Source of the DNA: Notospermus geniculatus
Lineage: Eukaryota > Nemertea > Pilidiophora > Heteronemertea > Lineidae
Assembly (NCBI GenBank): GCA_002633025.1
Contig: NMRB01001517.1
Coordinates: forward strand, 112,258-176,257
Direction: 5' to 3'
Length of the DNA stretch: 64,000 bases
Shown: piece after piece, positions 1 through 15,100 of the stretch
How the letters are laid out: each line of letters begins with the position of its first letter
Numbering within the stretch: the first letter of the stretch is position 1
The notes under the pieces: model-generated
What the model was told of the DNA's origin: nothing
Seen by the model: the letters and a program-made list of their open reading frames with translations, nothing else
Databases searched by the model: none
Program-made: the position numbers and the translations under genes

Positions 1-2130
1 AGTTGGCTGTATTGAACCACGAACCCACAAAGGATCATGGGACTTTCTGCTCCCAGTTCACCTTTTACCTCCATAGGTGCATAAGCATTTATAGAGGTCA
101 GCTTCAACCAAGATTCTAGGCTTTAGGTTTCTGAAGACAACAGCACCCGCTGGAGACATAGATTCATAAGATGATATTAAGGTCCGTTAGGCCCACATGA
201 TATAAATCTTCAACACGACTTTACAGGATGGGGAATCACCTCATCTAATGTAGCAGAGTTTTACTGCTGGATAAGCAATACTGACGTTAATACTACCGAT
301 GCAGTTAGATGAAATCAGAAATAATATTCACACATGTAGCCTATGTACCTGGAACACTTTTGAATTGAACTTAGTGTGAGTTCTGCTTTAGGAAGGATAT
401 AATCCTTTTACTTTCTGTACGGTCTTAGCTTCCTAACAATTATTGGAAAATATTCCACGCAGTAAAACCTGAGGACTTGCCGCTGGATGTAAAACTTAAA
501 GCAACTTCGTCCCCAGGGCTTTTGCGCCTTGGTCTTGGTAGGAGCTCACAAACCTTGGCGTTGGTTTGGCCTGGGGATGAGGTTGAGATATACTGCATGT
601 GTCTTCAGACCAGATTGAGATGTACAGTCTTCAGACCATATTGTAAATTACAATTTAACCATCTGGTGTTGGTGTCTGACATTAGAGCTAAAGAATCGAA
701 TCGCAAGGGACAGGTTATCACAGCTCAGCAATGATATGTCGTTAAAGAACTTCTGAAACAGTGTCACTTTGAAAACGTGTCGAGCAGTGAATTGAAATAA
801 TGTGGAAAGACATAGAACTAGATCATTACTGCAATTACCAGGAAAAATCTCCCACTAGTGTCACCTGATCGTAGAAGCAATGAGAGTGTCAGTTAAGTTC
901 ACAGCAGATTATACATGTAATTGTGTTCATCATCAATGTTTTACCGGCGTTAATGATGTTCTAGGGCTATAGGAAAGTTCCTTCCATATCAGAAATGACA
1001 GTGATATCATAATACACAACGAAATGAATAGTGACCAACTAAACTATATCATACGAAAAGGTACGAAGAATTGAAGCATGCGATGAAGTTTATATTAGGC
1101 TTAATTAAGATGGAACACAAAGCTTAGATTAACTCATTCTGTACCGAGTGAAGTTGACACCATCATCACATAGTTGTTCCATGTATAAGTTACTTTCCTG
1201 GCCTACCTATCGGGTTGAAATTGTGAATGTCAATGTTGGTAGTAAATGAGTTAATGATTGTCAAGAATCTATCCCTACATACATGGAACTGTTACACTAA
1301 GTTGTTACCGTATAGCAAGTGTATGAACCACGACATTTTGGAATATTCGTTTGGAAGTATCTTATATTGTACTAACATCCAAAATATTAGATGTGTCGCT
1401 TTCAGAAGATACACTTAAGAAGACTCAGTACATGTTCATTTAACTTCAGTGGGACTGACAACAAGAGATGAATGCCTTGCTTCAGTCCTTGTGCACGAAA
1501 AGAATCCTCACACACTATGCATAATTAAGATATCTATCAATGAAACAGAGAGAAAATATACGTCGTCACCTAATTCTCCTCGCGATCTGCAGCCCCCATT
1601 GAATACAGAAAGATGAACCCCAGCCTGTGAAAACCAGGCACAATTAAGTTTCTGGTCAGCGACAAGGCCCGTGACTACCCTGTATTAGGTCATATAAGTA
1701 GACAGTGCCATTATAAACTTGAGTTCAAGGGATATGTGTTTCAAACTCACAGCAGACTTTAGGCCTAACGGTCAACCGACTTTCAATCCATTGGGCTATT
1801 GTGACATTTGATCATTATCATCGGTCTCTAGGAAGTAAAATCATTCATCCATCAATCTACCCCCCCCCCCTAGAAAAACACAGAATTGTACAAACTTGGC
1901 AAGTATAAATTGAACAAAAGTATTTGAGACTGCAATTTATGAACTCACTTCTGCTAGACTGTACACAGATGAGCTCATGGCCTAGACTCTTCACAAATAC
2001 AAGCACCAGTTTATAACTGTGAACACATACTATCTGTCACAAGAAGCATACGGGTGAATTGTACTTTTTGGTCAACCACATGTATGTGGAAACTCTGTAT
2101 AGATTTGTGAACGACATTGCAGCTTTACAT
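1..2130. other. Downstream flank, no gene recognised
   Basis: Only short open frames occur here and none resembles a known protein. A run of ten C stands at about 1861-1870. Part of the stretch next to 2962 is presumably the 3' UTR of the plexin gene. Confidence 0.5.
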
Positions 2131-2135
2131 CTCAT

Positions 2136-2478
2136 GTCGCGGCATTGAATAAAGACTCGCCAAGGCATTAAACAGACTCATCCCGGCATTGAATAAAGAC
2201 TCATTGTGGCATTGAATAAAGACTAATCACGGCATTGAATAAAGACCCATCGCGGCATTTGATTAATGACTCACTGAGGCATTGAATAACGACTCATTGA
2301 GTGCACTGGCTAGACTCGTGAATGCCTATAGACTCATCACGGCGTTGACTTCTGACTCATCAAGGCATTAGCCATGACTCATCAAGTGCACCGGGTAATG
2401 ACTTGGTGAGGCACTGACTCATGATGCTTCCAGGTATTGAATAATGACTCATCACGGCATTCAATGAAGACTCATGAG
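2136..2478. repeat. Minisatellite, about 20-24 bp unit
   Basis: Tandem imperfect copies of GGCATTGAATAAAGACTCAT with variable linkers, about 13-15 units, decaying towards the right. It lies about 0.5 kb beyond the plexin stop codon and could fall in the 3' UTR. Confidence 0.9.
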
Positions 2479-2962
2479 CTCCAGAAGTGATAAGAAACCA
2501 TGTAGTATGCATCTTCCAACACCGAGATTCACATGACAAAGGGTATCCACTTAAAGGGATAATGTCCGTTGATTTATATGAACGACTAAAGCATGGCTTG
2601 GCAAGCAGCGTACCAGTAAAACGAACTTCATGATCTACATGTATATTGACGTTGAATTCTCAGGCATTCAAAGTGATCATCAACAGACAGTATCTGCGGC
2701 ACATAATTGTCATGAAATTTGCACTGTATTTTTCACACGATCACAGCTAAAATGAAATGTCACTGGTCTTTTATACGTCTAATATCGCCACACGCACTGT
2801 CGGCGTCTTGACGGAAAAGAAGGATCTTTTCCTCCGAACTGCACCAAGCAGCTCAGTACTCCACATGCATTCAAACTTCGCATCCATTACTAAAGATTTG
2901 CATTGAAATCCAGGCATTGAAATCACGGTGGTGCCGGTATACGGATCTAAAACCCCCTCTGC

Positions 2963-3130
2963 TCACACTTCACTCTCCATGCATGCATGAACTTGTTCTA
3001 ATTTGTAAGCTAGTTTATAAGTCCGAGCAAATTCATCCTCCTCGAGGTTCTGTCGTAACTGGTCGTTGTATTTGAGAACGTAACTGTAGAGTTCATTCAG
3101 AGCAGCTGACACATTGAATTCCTTTTGATG
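2963..3130 (-). CDS. Plexin-A exon E23: terminal exon with stop
   Basis: Fifty-five codons and TGA. It encodes [20 protein letters not shown], then [20 protein letters not shown], and ends CMESEV. SALNELY.YV.KY and YKLEQV match class A C-termini. The acceptor is TTTTTCAG. I saw no canonical AATAAA or ATTAAA on this strand in the 2.96 kb downstream, so the 3' UTR end is not placed. Confidence 0.95.
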   Translation of the reverse strand, partial: HQKEFNVSAALNELYSYVLKYNDQLRQNLEEDEFARTYKLAYKLEQVHACMESEV

Positions 3131-6100
3131 CTGAAAAATAAAGGATGGAATAAGTATTGAAAAGAACTATCGGCTTAAAAGACAACATTAGGCAATTTAA
3201 TGTCAATTTGTAATGTAGGAGGAAACTGGAGGCCCGGAGAAAACCTTGGCTGTCAGAGATCTGCCTAAGGTTTGAAATGCTCCAACTGGAAATTGAACCT
3301 ACATCCTCAGGCACGACACGTGACCAAGTTTCCACTGCCTCATTCCGACACATCGCTTCAATATTCCACTTACCCTACTCTCCTCACTCAAGAGGGCGCC
3401 CATATCCTGATCCGATATGGCCGGCATCATCTTGATATCCTGATAATATCGCTCGACCCACTTCTTGTACTTGGGGATGTCCTTGGCGTACAGGAGCTTA
3501 CTGGATGGTGAATCTTTCCCCAGGCGGTGTTCCTTCATTGAGCAACTGTCCATGAAGGTTTGAGCAATGACGGAGAGGCAGGAATCGACAATGTTGGACT
3601 TGTGGACATCGAACACGAAATCAGGATTCTTTATCACGTTTACCCAGAATCGCAGTGGAAGACTGAAATGCACATAAACAGAATTTTGTCAAGGAATGCT
3701 TGTGTAATGGGAGACTTTATTGCTGTTCGAGGCCGCCTGTTAACGGTCCAAGAACATCATAAATTTGACATCACAGATGTAAGCCGTGGCATCCATGTCA
3801 TTATGAATGATATTGTGGCATGCACTTCTTCTCTGTGACGTGAAATTCCCTGATGTTCTTGGACCTCTAACTGGTGGTGGCGTCTAACGGCAGTCAAGTC
3901 TCCCATATCGGGTACCAAAGATGGGGCGAAATCAGGTTTTGGCGAGGAACACAAACTTCTGCTGAACATACCTATTGCTTTTCCATGTGTGCACAGTTTC
4001 TGGGTCAGTTATGGCATGATGCAAGGCCTGGTCGTCCAGGAAATCAAACATATACTTAATGGCAAGTGGCAGAGCGCTCCCTCGGTGGGCAGTGCTGAAG
4101 AGCGTCTCGAAGAGGTCATCCACGTACTGTTGCAATGTGCCCTGTTGAGAGGAAAGAGACAATTGAATTGAATTGAAAGCAGACCAGTACGTGAAAGATA
4201 GTCTAGTCTGGAGTGAACTTCATGGATACATAGTGGGCTCTGTAAAATGGGTCAGAAGGTTACACAGCTGTAGACAGCAATGACAGTGACTCCATCAGCC
4301 CGTGCTACCATAAATTTAAAGGCTACACAGGAGTAGAGCACAATGGCAGTGACTCCATCAGCCCGTGCTACCATAAATTTAAAGGCTACACAGGAGTAGA
4401 GCAAAATGGCAGTGACTCCATCAGCCCATGCTACCAACAGGTTTAAAGGCTACACAGCAGTAGAGCGCAATGGCAGTGGCTCTGTCAGCCCATGCTACCA
4501 AGATTCATTCAGTCTTTTGAATGAAGGCCTAAAAGATGAATGTCCCTGGTTGAGACCAGGAGGAACCCTTTTGAAGTAAAACTTCAGAGTGGATTGCAAA
4601 GGTTATACAACCCTACAACACAAGGCTGCAGTTACATAACCCGTGACGCCACCTATTAGGCCGAGTTTTAATTCCTTCAACTTGAAGGATGAACTGATGA
4701 TGTGCTGCAGCATTATAGCTGCTGGAATTCAATTTATAATGCATTTGAAACTTTGCGATATTCACAAAAGAATTTAGTAATTGACAGTAGCAGAACAAGC
4801 ACAGCATTGAACGTCCCCCGTCGCCCCGGGTGCAAGTTCGATGGGCCTGTATTTTGAAGATTCCGTTCAGTATTAATGGCACAATCACAGTTTATATGAT
4901 TCAGCTTTTTGGCCCCCTGGTGGCAAAGTGGGAAATCAGATTTGGTCGATTCTTTGACGCGACACACCGTTGGCCCATGATACATCCCTCCACCAAATAT
5001 CAACCAAAATTTTCAGTCGTTCAGAAGTTACAGAGAGGAAGGGAACTTATGTGGTTTGTACAAAGCGCCCCCTACAGGGCTGGAAAATGAATGTAATTGA
5101 AAACCCGCAGAGTATATTATTTAGCCTTGCTAGATGAGGCTACCATAAAAATTTTGTGAAATTCCGTTCAGTATTAAAGGTGTAATCGCAGTTTTTGTGT
5201 TTTGGCTTTTGGCCCCCTGGTGGCAAAGTCGAGAATCGAATTTGGCCGATTCTTTCACGCGACACACCGTTGGCCCATGGTACATCCCCCCATCAAANNN
5301 NNNNNNNNNNNNNNNNNNNNNNNNNNNNNNNNNNNNNNNNNNNNNNNNNNNNNNNNNNNNNNNNNNNNNNNNNNNNNNNNNNNNNNNNNNNNNNNNNNNN
5401 NNNNNNNNNNNNNNNNNNNNNNNNNNNNNNNNNNNNNNNNNNNNNNNNNNNNNNNNNNNNNNNNNNNNNNNNNNNNNNNNNNNNNNNNNNNNNNNNNNNN
5501 NNNNNNNNNNNNNNNNNNNNNNNNNNNNNNNNNNNNNNNNNNNNNNNNNNNNNNNNNNNNNNNNNNNNNNNNNNNNNNNNNNNNNNNNNNNNNNNNNNNN
5601 NNNNNNNNNNNNNNNNNNNNNNNNNNNNNNNCTCCATCAGCCCGTGCTACCAACAGGTTTAAAGGCTACACAGCTGTAGAACTCAATGGCAGTGACTCTA
5701 TCAGCCCATGCTACCAATATTCATTCAGTCTTTTGAGTGAAGGCCTAAAAGACGAATGCCCCTGGTTGAGACCAGGAGGAACCCTGTTGAAGTAAAACTT
5801 CATAGTGGATTGCAAAGGTTATACAACCCTACAACACAGGGCTGCAATTACATAACCCGTGACACCACCTATTAGGCCGACTTTTAACTCCTTCAACTTG
5901 AAGGCTGAACTGATGATGTGCTGCAGCATCATAGCTCTTGGAATTCAATTTATAATGCATTTGAAACTTCCACACTTTATGCGATATTCACAAAAGAATT
6001 TAGTAATTGATAGTAGCAGAATTAGTGAACACTAAAACGCTTTCAGATCAAATGATGGCAACACACCTTGGAAGATGATTAGCTGATAGGATTTTAATTA

Positions 6101-9100
6101 AAATGGCAAGAACATGCACTTCATATTAATTAATTAATTAAGCATTTAATTAATAATGTGTCATAATGGGAAATATATCACGATGTATTTTCTCCAAGTG
6201 CATGCCATAAGTAACCAGTATTTAATAGTCAGTACTCGAGAATGAAAGATGATATCATGAATTTTGAAGAAAAACACGTCATTAGTGATGGAGGGAAGAT
6301 TGGATTGAAAATGAATGAGGAATGGAGGTATTTATAATCGAGATTTATTTGAATATCGTGGAGACCTGAAAGAGAGATAAGGTTGTGGCAGTGCCTTGTA
6401 TTCTACAATACGATGGCTCAAGATTAATTCCTAGCTGTGCGACTCATTTTCTACACTAGTGCAGTGTGACCAACAAATTTCAATTCGACATGGCAAAATG
6501 ACCAGGCTGAAAAAATAACTGAAGGGTCATAGGCACGTACAACTGGTTAATGCATAACCGGCACACAGTTTAATATCAACAAGCTGAGAAAGTCTGTACA
6601 TGGACAACCAAGCTCATTTCTCCTCGCAAGACTGGAGCAGACACCAATGATGTTCCTCAGCAAGTCAATAGGGGGAGCATGCCTTTAATGTGTCATCCAA
6701 ACCACAGCATCAACTATGCAGAAAGATTGCACATGTACTCACACTTAACATTGCACATGGGATCTTTGAAAATTGAAACTGGATTAATCTTGAAGTTCAA
6801 AATGTACCGGTATTGTTATCAGACCAGGAATATGGATTTCATTGACAGGTTTTATAGGACTCACAACAGTCTTGCACAACCACTTCCCGACACTTATTTC
6901 GGGGTGCGAGACTCTGATGGTAAAACCTGATATGTTCAGGCGGACTCAAAAATCACAGAAATATGATGATGCAACAACAACAGAATGAAGAAAGTCGGAC
7001 AATACTGAAGCAAATTTCATTTTATTTTAGCTGATTCTATACGGAATCTCTCATCTGATTCCTTATACTTACCTTTGTGGCTAATAATCGTGTGAGGTAG
7101 ATCTCACTGACCATCTTGTTACTCCGATCACCTTCCCTGTTGTCATTCACGTCATGTTGCTTGACCTACGGAACGGAAAAATGAAACCAATGACATAAAA
7201 TTTCACAAAATTGAGCCAAGAAGGCCAACTCACTATTTGCATGAGCTCCATCATACTCAGGTCAAGGTACAATGTCATACATCTAGGCTTGAATAAGCTT
7301 TCTGAAACTACCGACAGTAAAGTCTGAAGTTGCCAATAAGGAGGCAGTCGATACTTACTAAATGATAAAATTTGACACCGTTGTTCTCCAAGTCAACACT
7401 AATGGTGTTGGGGGATATGGACCGGCTGAGTTGAGGACTCCCAGCAAAATAGGATGCATTTTCTGAAAGAACAGAATAAACATGTAGCAGAAAATTCACC
7501 AACAGCTTTTGGTCTCAGTAAGACAGTGGCTAGAAGTAGGCCGTAAAAGTTCAAGGCTATTTTAATGGTTCAAGGCCATAGAAAACATTTACAAAGACAG
7601 TGAAATGGTTAATCTACAGTTGTCACCAAACCCTTGTAAAGCTAAGGGCCTGAGTGCCATATGCCAGCAGCTTATAAAGACAGATATATTAACCGACCCC
7701 ACAGGCATTTCGATTGTTATAAAGCATGCATAGAAATCTCCAGAGCCCGAATCAATATTTGTTGTTATAATGCACGAGTAGAAGAAATGTTCACAGACCA
7801 AGCCAATTTTCACCATTCTCCTCAATATTCAGCACAAGAAAGTTTGCCAAAGAATCACACAGCAAATCTGGTAGTAGTAAAGACTTGACAACACATGACC
7901 TACAAATTGTAGGTCATATTCCAGGAAGGGAACATCGTAGGTACATATATGGCAAAGCTAATCACACTCTAAGGTAGCCTCGCTAACATGAGCTGCCAAT
8001 TATATTCACAGCTAACCAGGACTATGTAATGGTGGCCCATTGAACCAGAGCTGCCCTCCAAAGGTAGAAGTCAGTATCTCCACTAGTTATCAGTGGGAGC
8101 ACGGTCAATTGAAGTAACAGCTACATGTACATGTACATTCTACACTACTTAGTACTACGTGATAGAGCCATTACTTCAGGCAATCATACCCCACTGATTA
8201 CAAATACTACCTTTTACCATTGCAGGGTAGAATGGAATGGCCTTCAGGAATGTCCCCTATAGACTCTGCGCGTGAAGAAACAGAATCAACCCTTACAGAT
8301 TCAGTCTCAGTTAAGCTGTCTGATTTGCGAAATGGGCAGAGAGTTTGTAATCAGACCTAACGAAATGATATCCAAAGATATTTAGGATAAGTGATGTCAC
8401 TCACTACTTGGTGGAAGGACTGATTGGATGGAGATGTTTTCAGGCAACTGGTTCAACTCTCAGGATCAGGATGGAAATTGATCAGAACAGAAGTTTTTAG
8501 GATGGATAAAGCTGTAAGGATTGAAGGGAGCCTTCAGGATGGATGCCTTTTGGGGACTTCGGCGGATAGATGCTTCTGTGTGACCCTCATTTCCATCCTG
8601 TCCTTGTAACTTCTTTTGAATCAAGAGAAAGAGAAGAGGGGTACAGAGATATTTCACTTTAGGAACCACCTCCATCAATCAGTCTTCAAGTGCCTTGGAG
8701 GAGTGCCCCTGCCCATCAAAGCATAGCTTAAACCTCAACACCTCAGAAAGTCTACAAGATGGAACTTTATCTGTTCTTGACCATGCTCTAACTTGACAAT
8801 TTTATTCTTTTTTACATGTGTTTGCTAGAATGACATATGTAGCAGAACTTTCTGAGGTGTTGTTCCTTGTGTCTAGTTACCTTTCCCAAGAATCAGGATA
8901 GGCATTCCAGGCCCTGAGAGAAGTCAGATATATACAAAATAAATATTGAAATCAAAGTAAAACACACATGACAATACTCCTAAAACGCCCCCACGGCATC
9001 AACATGCATCATACTTACGCCATAAATCAAACGCTCGCCTCACGACATAGTCTGGTTTGATAAACAACACATGTTACCATGGAATTAGGATCTAAATGTT

Positions 9101-12100
9101 TCCAAACTGACCCTACTCTCGGCGATCAATGAATTAATCCCCATGAACCCCTGTTGAGATTTTGACAGGTCAACTGCATTCGTCAACTGATGGTAGACAT
9201 ATTATGGCAAGTCAATGTTCAAACGGCTGAAGATTCTACGATCATGCTTACCGTATCGGTTATAATTTTGGCTCTTCTCCGACAGTAGCGAGAGATTATA
9301 GCTGCTGGAGGACTGGCGTGGAATAAGGGAAACTTTAGCACCATCTGGCACCTTGTAGTGTTGCAATGAATTAATTCGTTTATAATCTCCTTCTGTTTTT
9401 GATGTCACGTCCTCGTCCTGTAGGATGATGCGGCCCTGGACACCGGTGATCCATTCTGCAAGTACACAATGCCATATTAGCAACATTTTCAAGGTGAGTT
9501 TCATCACATTTTTGACAGAAAATCCACAAATTCTCAAGAATTTGCACAATTTTCAAAGAGAATTTAGTACATTTTCAAGGAGAATTCATCAAAGTCTGAT
9601 GCAAAATTCAAAAATTTTCAAGAATCTGCCCAATTTTCATGGACTTTTTCAAGGAGAACTTGCCATATTCACTTATTAAGACTTCCCTATATTATCAAGG
9701 AGTTTCACTATAGCCCTTGAACTGACACTAGGTCTTGTGACGGGACATTAAGCCCCTGTCAATTTCTCAATGAGCAAAACTGCCAAAAATCTTACCTAGA
9801 TCTAGAGCCTCCCTACGCGGACGAGTGGAATTACTGAAGGGTGAGTTACGGAACAATACGTCTAAGATCTTGTCCTTGACCTGAGATATCGTGTCGCAAT
9901 CCAACACACGCACACAATGTTCCTGGGCACCATATGTCATGTCATATTCTATCACATTTAGAGTCTGAAAGAAAAAGAGCAGAAAGTATTTTATAGAGGG
10001 AATCAACTGGTTACAACTTCTGGCTGACACAGAACCACTACTTGGTCAAGATCAACGCAAAGAGGATAATTTCACTTACAATAGTTTTATAATCTATCTG
10101 TTGTCTTATCAACTTGTCTTCAGAGAGTGAATACTTCGCCTCAGACGTCACAGCATCGACTGGTCCCTTTGACACCTGTGCCTTGATCGCTGTGAATAAC
10201 ATGAACAGTGGTTCACCGGCACACTCCTGCAAGAGAAGAGTCAAATTCTAGAGCTCAATGACTGTATCTACACTAAACTGGGAGAACCAACCACAAAACA
10301 GACGGCAGTTCTGTGCTTGCCATCACGGCCAAAACACTGGTGACACAGAGAGAAGGATCTGGGCGTAAATAAATGCCCAAAACAGGACAGGCGAAGATTG
10401 TGAAACTGGCTTTTCCAAATCTTAAGTAGCCAAAAGGGCTCTCCTTCATGTCGGAGTTTTCTCATGCGAGTTGGCTCTCAATGGGCAATTCACCATTGCA
10501 TTTCCTTCAGCTTAAGCTGCCCATAGCTTTCTATGGCTAAGTTGCCCATAGAGAGCCAACTTGAAGAAACAGTTACCCATAGCTTTCTATGGCTACATGT
10601 AAGTTGCCCATAGAGAGCCACCTTGCGGAAACAGTTACCCATAGCTTTCTATGGCTACATGTAAGTTGCCCATAGAGAGCCACGTTGCAGAAACAGTTAC
10701 CCATACCAGTAGCTTTCTATGGCTAAGTTGCTCATAGAGAGCCAACTTCTAGGAGAAATCTCAAGTGGAGGCGAGCTCCTTTAGTTATGGCTTCTTGTGC
10801 TAAATCCATCCCTATATTCCCTGACACCATGATGTTCCTTTTATTAGGCTTAATTACCTTCCAAACTAATTAATTACCTTTCAAACTAATTAATATTTCA
10901 AAGCTCAAAAGAGTTAATGAAACATGTGTTACATAGAAAGATAACAGGCTGCACAAACTCTTCTTTCCATTTGCTAAACTCGACCAATTACCCCACATCA
11001 ACCAATCACCGACAAATAAAGACTTGTCACTTTCTTAATAGAAATTGACTGGGTGTGATCAAAACTAAAAGAGCATTGATCGTATCGAATCAGTGTGCAG
11101 TGTTCTGGAACAACGATCACCGATTAACGGAACTATGGAATCATTTAACTAGAGACAGTGGCAGTTCGTGTGACACTAATTAATGTATATGTTGTACGAA
11201 GATAGATTTAACCCTGCCACTGCAGATAGAGGGATCGAAGGGAAGTGGTTGAAAACAAGAGAAGTTTGTGATCCCCAAATTTTGATACGTTAGCATCAAT
11301 AGACAGACAAGCATTCATCTCCATCCAAAGGCTCACTGCAGAGTTGCTGGATGTCAATCTGTCATATGTCTCACCTTGAGGAACTTGAAAAGTAGGAATG
11401 TGAACCAGTTACTGAGCATCTTCTCCGCCACAGACTCAGTCCTCCTCAACAATAACTTGGGATGATTCTTACTCTCCATCGTCTTCTCGATGAGCTCGGC
11501 TAACAAAGTCTTCAGGATACTAAAACAAGAGAGGATCAAATCATTCAACTCTGTTGTTTTTCACTCTGTGGGTATACCACCCACAGCAGTACCCTTACAT
11601 GTACCTGGAAGTCACTGTTTACAGTACCCTTGTGAAGGGTACTGTTTACAGTACCCTTGTGAAGTTCTGGAAAACTTGTGAAGTTCTGGAAAACAGAACT
11701 TCCAGACGAGAGCCTTGGATTACGCCAGCCACAGCACAGGACAGGCATCCAGAGGGCAACTGACAATCTAGCTAGGCCAATCTAGCTTTACTTTGTGGCG
11801 AGACCAACGATGAAGAAAGACACAACTATGAAGAAAGACACGGTTTCACACCCCTCATGCCTTGTGAAAGGGATAAGCTGACTCCCCTATGCAACTCCAT
11901 CTATTGGCCTCCACACACTTCCACAGACTGCGGTGTGATTTTCAGATGCACCAACTGTATGGAAGCAGCGGAGTGGAAGACAACAGAGGAACTGCTGAAT
12001 CTAGTATGAAATGCACAGATGTACTGTAGGGAGGACTTGAGTCGAGAAAATTCATAGCCATCGGTCCAGAATATCTCAACACCTACTCTGTATGGTACTC

Positions 12101-15100
12101 CATCCTGCCTTGGAGTGTGACGGAGAGAAGAGATGCCACATTCCCTCGATCTCTCATGGAGAAATTCCTGTTGCTTTCCAATGTTCGAATGAAGATCAGG
12201 AGGAAAGTTTTGTTGCCGATGAGAGCGTCGAAGAGTCGCAGGCCTCGTTCAATGGAATCCCGGCGAGTGAGGTCGACCTGGAAACGAGGACAGGATGTCA
12301 ATAGTCATCAAAACCAAACAGGCCTACAACAGCTTCAAACTGCCCGAGAAGTACATGTAAGTGCACGTGTCTCCTCCACGTCAGAGTTTGCTCTCAATGG
12401 GCAACTCACCAGTTGGTTTCTGCAGGACTTACGCTGCGACCAGAGACACAAACGGTTGCCCCCAATATTTTCTACAGCAGAGTTGCCCATAGAGAGCCAA
12501 CTAGTATGAGAAAATTCCCACGCAAAGAAGCACCTTTAGTGCGGCCACTAAGTCACTGGTACAACTATTACACAGCCAGTAGACCTCAAACTCGGAGATC
12601 ACGAAATGGTATGATATCGGGATCCAAGAGAACTAGTACCTACCTCTAAAGCTTTGCAGACAGGATGATCGCACTCATCAATCGACGGGAACAACACACG
12701 CATACAGAAACTTCTGTAGTCCAGGAATGGAATGCCACCAATACTCGCCATCTCTTGTGTCAGCTCAGTCATGTCTGTCTGGAGCTCAGCAAACGCTGGA
12801 AAAGAGAAAACTCTCATTAGGCCAAGCTTACATCTTCTTTTCCTTCAGAGCTCATGGATCAGTATCATGATCAGGACCCACAACCAGCACTCTTTTCAGA
12901 AATTTCCTGTATTCTGAGGCAACAAGTGAACAACCGCACGGCAGAAATCAAGGGCGGCTTCCCCAAACATTTTTTTTGCTTGCGGCTCTTCATGTGTGCA
13001 ACACCAAACTCACTTTGAAAAGAACTCGGCTGAATTTTGAGCGAAAAACTTGATGAAAACGATATCCCCCTTTTTTTCTCATCAGCAGCTAATGAGACTA
13101 TCATCCATTTTCATCTTCAACGAAGTCAAGCTAACTTAATGAAAACATCCGTGATTACCAGTTTACTGATGAATCATTTCAGAGCGTTTTGTTTCATTAA
13201 AACTTTTTCACAACTAATTCAATTCCTGATTGTGATGAGTTTTTTACGCCTCAGATTCATTACCCCCAAAAGATGGCAAATCATTCTCATATCTGTTATT
13301 AATGAGGCGAGATGAAAGCCATTTAGCTCCCGGTCATTAACTCCATCGAAAAACAAAGAACTTTGAACCGTGACTGACAGCAGCCATTTTGACTTTGTCA
13401 ACTGAAATGAATATCTGTGTTGATTTGAAAACACTGTGATTCCAAGCAGTACCCCGGAACGTTTTTAACAATTGATGAAATACACAAGACTCTAGCTCAC
13501 CGAGATGAAATTAACCTGGGTATCTTGCATTTAGAGTATGTCTTTCATGTTGTAAAAGAATCCGCCAACAGGCATAAACGTCTGTTCCTTGAAATCGCAT
13601 CAAATTTTACTTTGTAGATCAGACGGGTGACTAGATAGATACCTTTTGACAAATATTCAGCATCTCAGAACACATCTGAGGCAGACGTTAACAATAATTT
13701 CAATGACGATGAATGCAGTGGATGTCAGAATGCAGAGTGTTGCACAGACACTTTGTAAACAGTATGCGTCTCAGTTAAAAGTGTATTATACACAATCTAA
13801 TGATGAAATGTGACGACCTGACCATCCCAAATCATTCACTTAAGCATAGCTTGAAGCACAAAAGAAGAAAGACCCAAGCAGTGAAAAAAATTCCCGTCTT
13901 CAAATAAAATGTTTTAAAAACCTTATACCTAAATCTGCTAAAAGCAAAAATTGAAAAAATACCGAGCAAGGCATGAGAATAATCCATTACATAGGCAACA
14001 TAAGCGACAACAACAATGCTATGCTAAAACAAAATACAACACCGACACTCCCATAATGCATCTGGACAAAGCAGACGACATCGGTGAAATATCATTCAAA
14101 CAGGAAGTGGTATGTTTGTCAGGAAGTGAAAGCGGCAATGTTACCGCCGGGGAGGGAAAAATGTGAAAACTACGATGGTTTTTCAGGAAAATGTTGGGTG
14201 GAAACTAAAAGGGCCTGAAAATGAGAAGAGGTCTACACAAAAGGAACACCTAGGGCAGTAATCGAAGAATATTCATGGAATGGCTTGCCATTTTGTGCAC
14301 AATAGGTCTTTACGGTCATTTTCTTTGAAAGGGTTCGCCATGGAAATGATGGACCCTCAAAGAAATCTGCCGATAATGACCTTTTAGAGAGCATCGGAAA
14401 GTTTCTAAAGGGGACCTGCACATGAATTGTCAAGCCAGTCCAACACCAAGCTACAATATAAACCCCTACCCAATGCTATTTCAACCAAAACCCAAAATCA
14501 GCCCAAAGAAATGAAAAACATCGAGTAGCATAATCTCGAACATAAAAATCTCAGGTGCCATGTATGGTTGAGATTGAGGTTGAGTACGAACCATGCAGGC
14601 CAGTTACCAGGCCTAGTTCAGGCATTAGAGACTGCAAATCGGCAAATGCTGAAACAGGACAAATACAAACCACATGACGAAATAAATCGAAACAAAATAC
14701 GGCCATGCACAGAGTTTTTGAATTGAACCAAGTCTCTCGTTTCTTGTACATATACCATTACAATGTTTCCCAGTGTTGTGTTGGTGGCATAGAATATGTC
14801 TTGGGAAACGTGGATATGTTTACCCTTTCCACATCTAGGGGACACTGCTGGCAATAGGAGCTGTCAGCCAGTTGACCAATAGATGTCACCATGGCCCAAG
14901 TCAACGCCTAGCAGACCTAATCATGGTTGATTGAGCACCAATCAGGGGAATTTTATATTTTGTCTGCGAGAACCTTCTTTCCGTTTTTTGCGATAAGTGT
15001 GGCTGACTGCTCCTATTGGTGGAGAATTTGGCAACAAAAGGCTGCTGTTGGGCCTAACAACTGCTGCGGGTTCTACAATCAGGCAGTTTTTGATGGACAC

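Noticed and set aside
5195-5795. Long frames across 5298-5631
   Set aside because: They are open only because the gap is filled with N.
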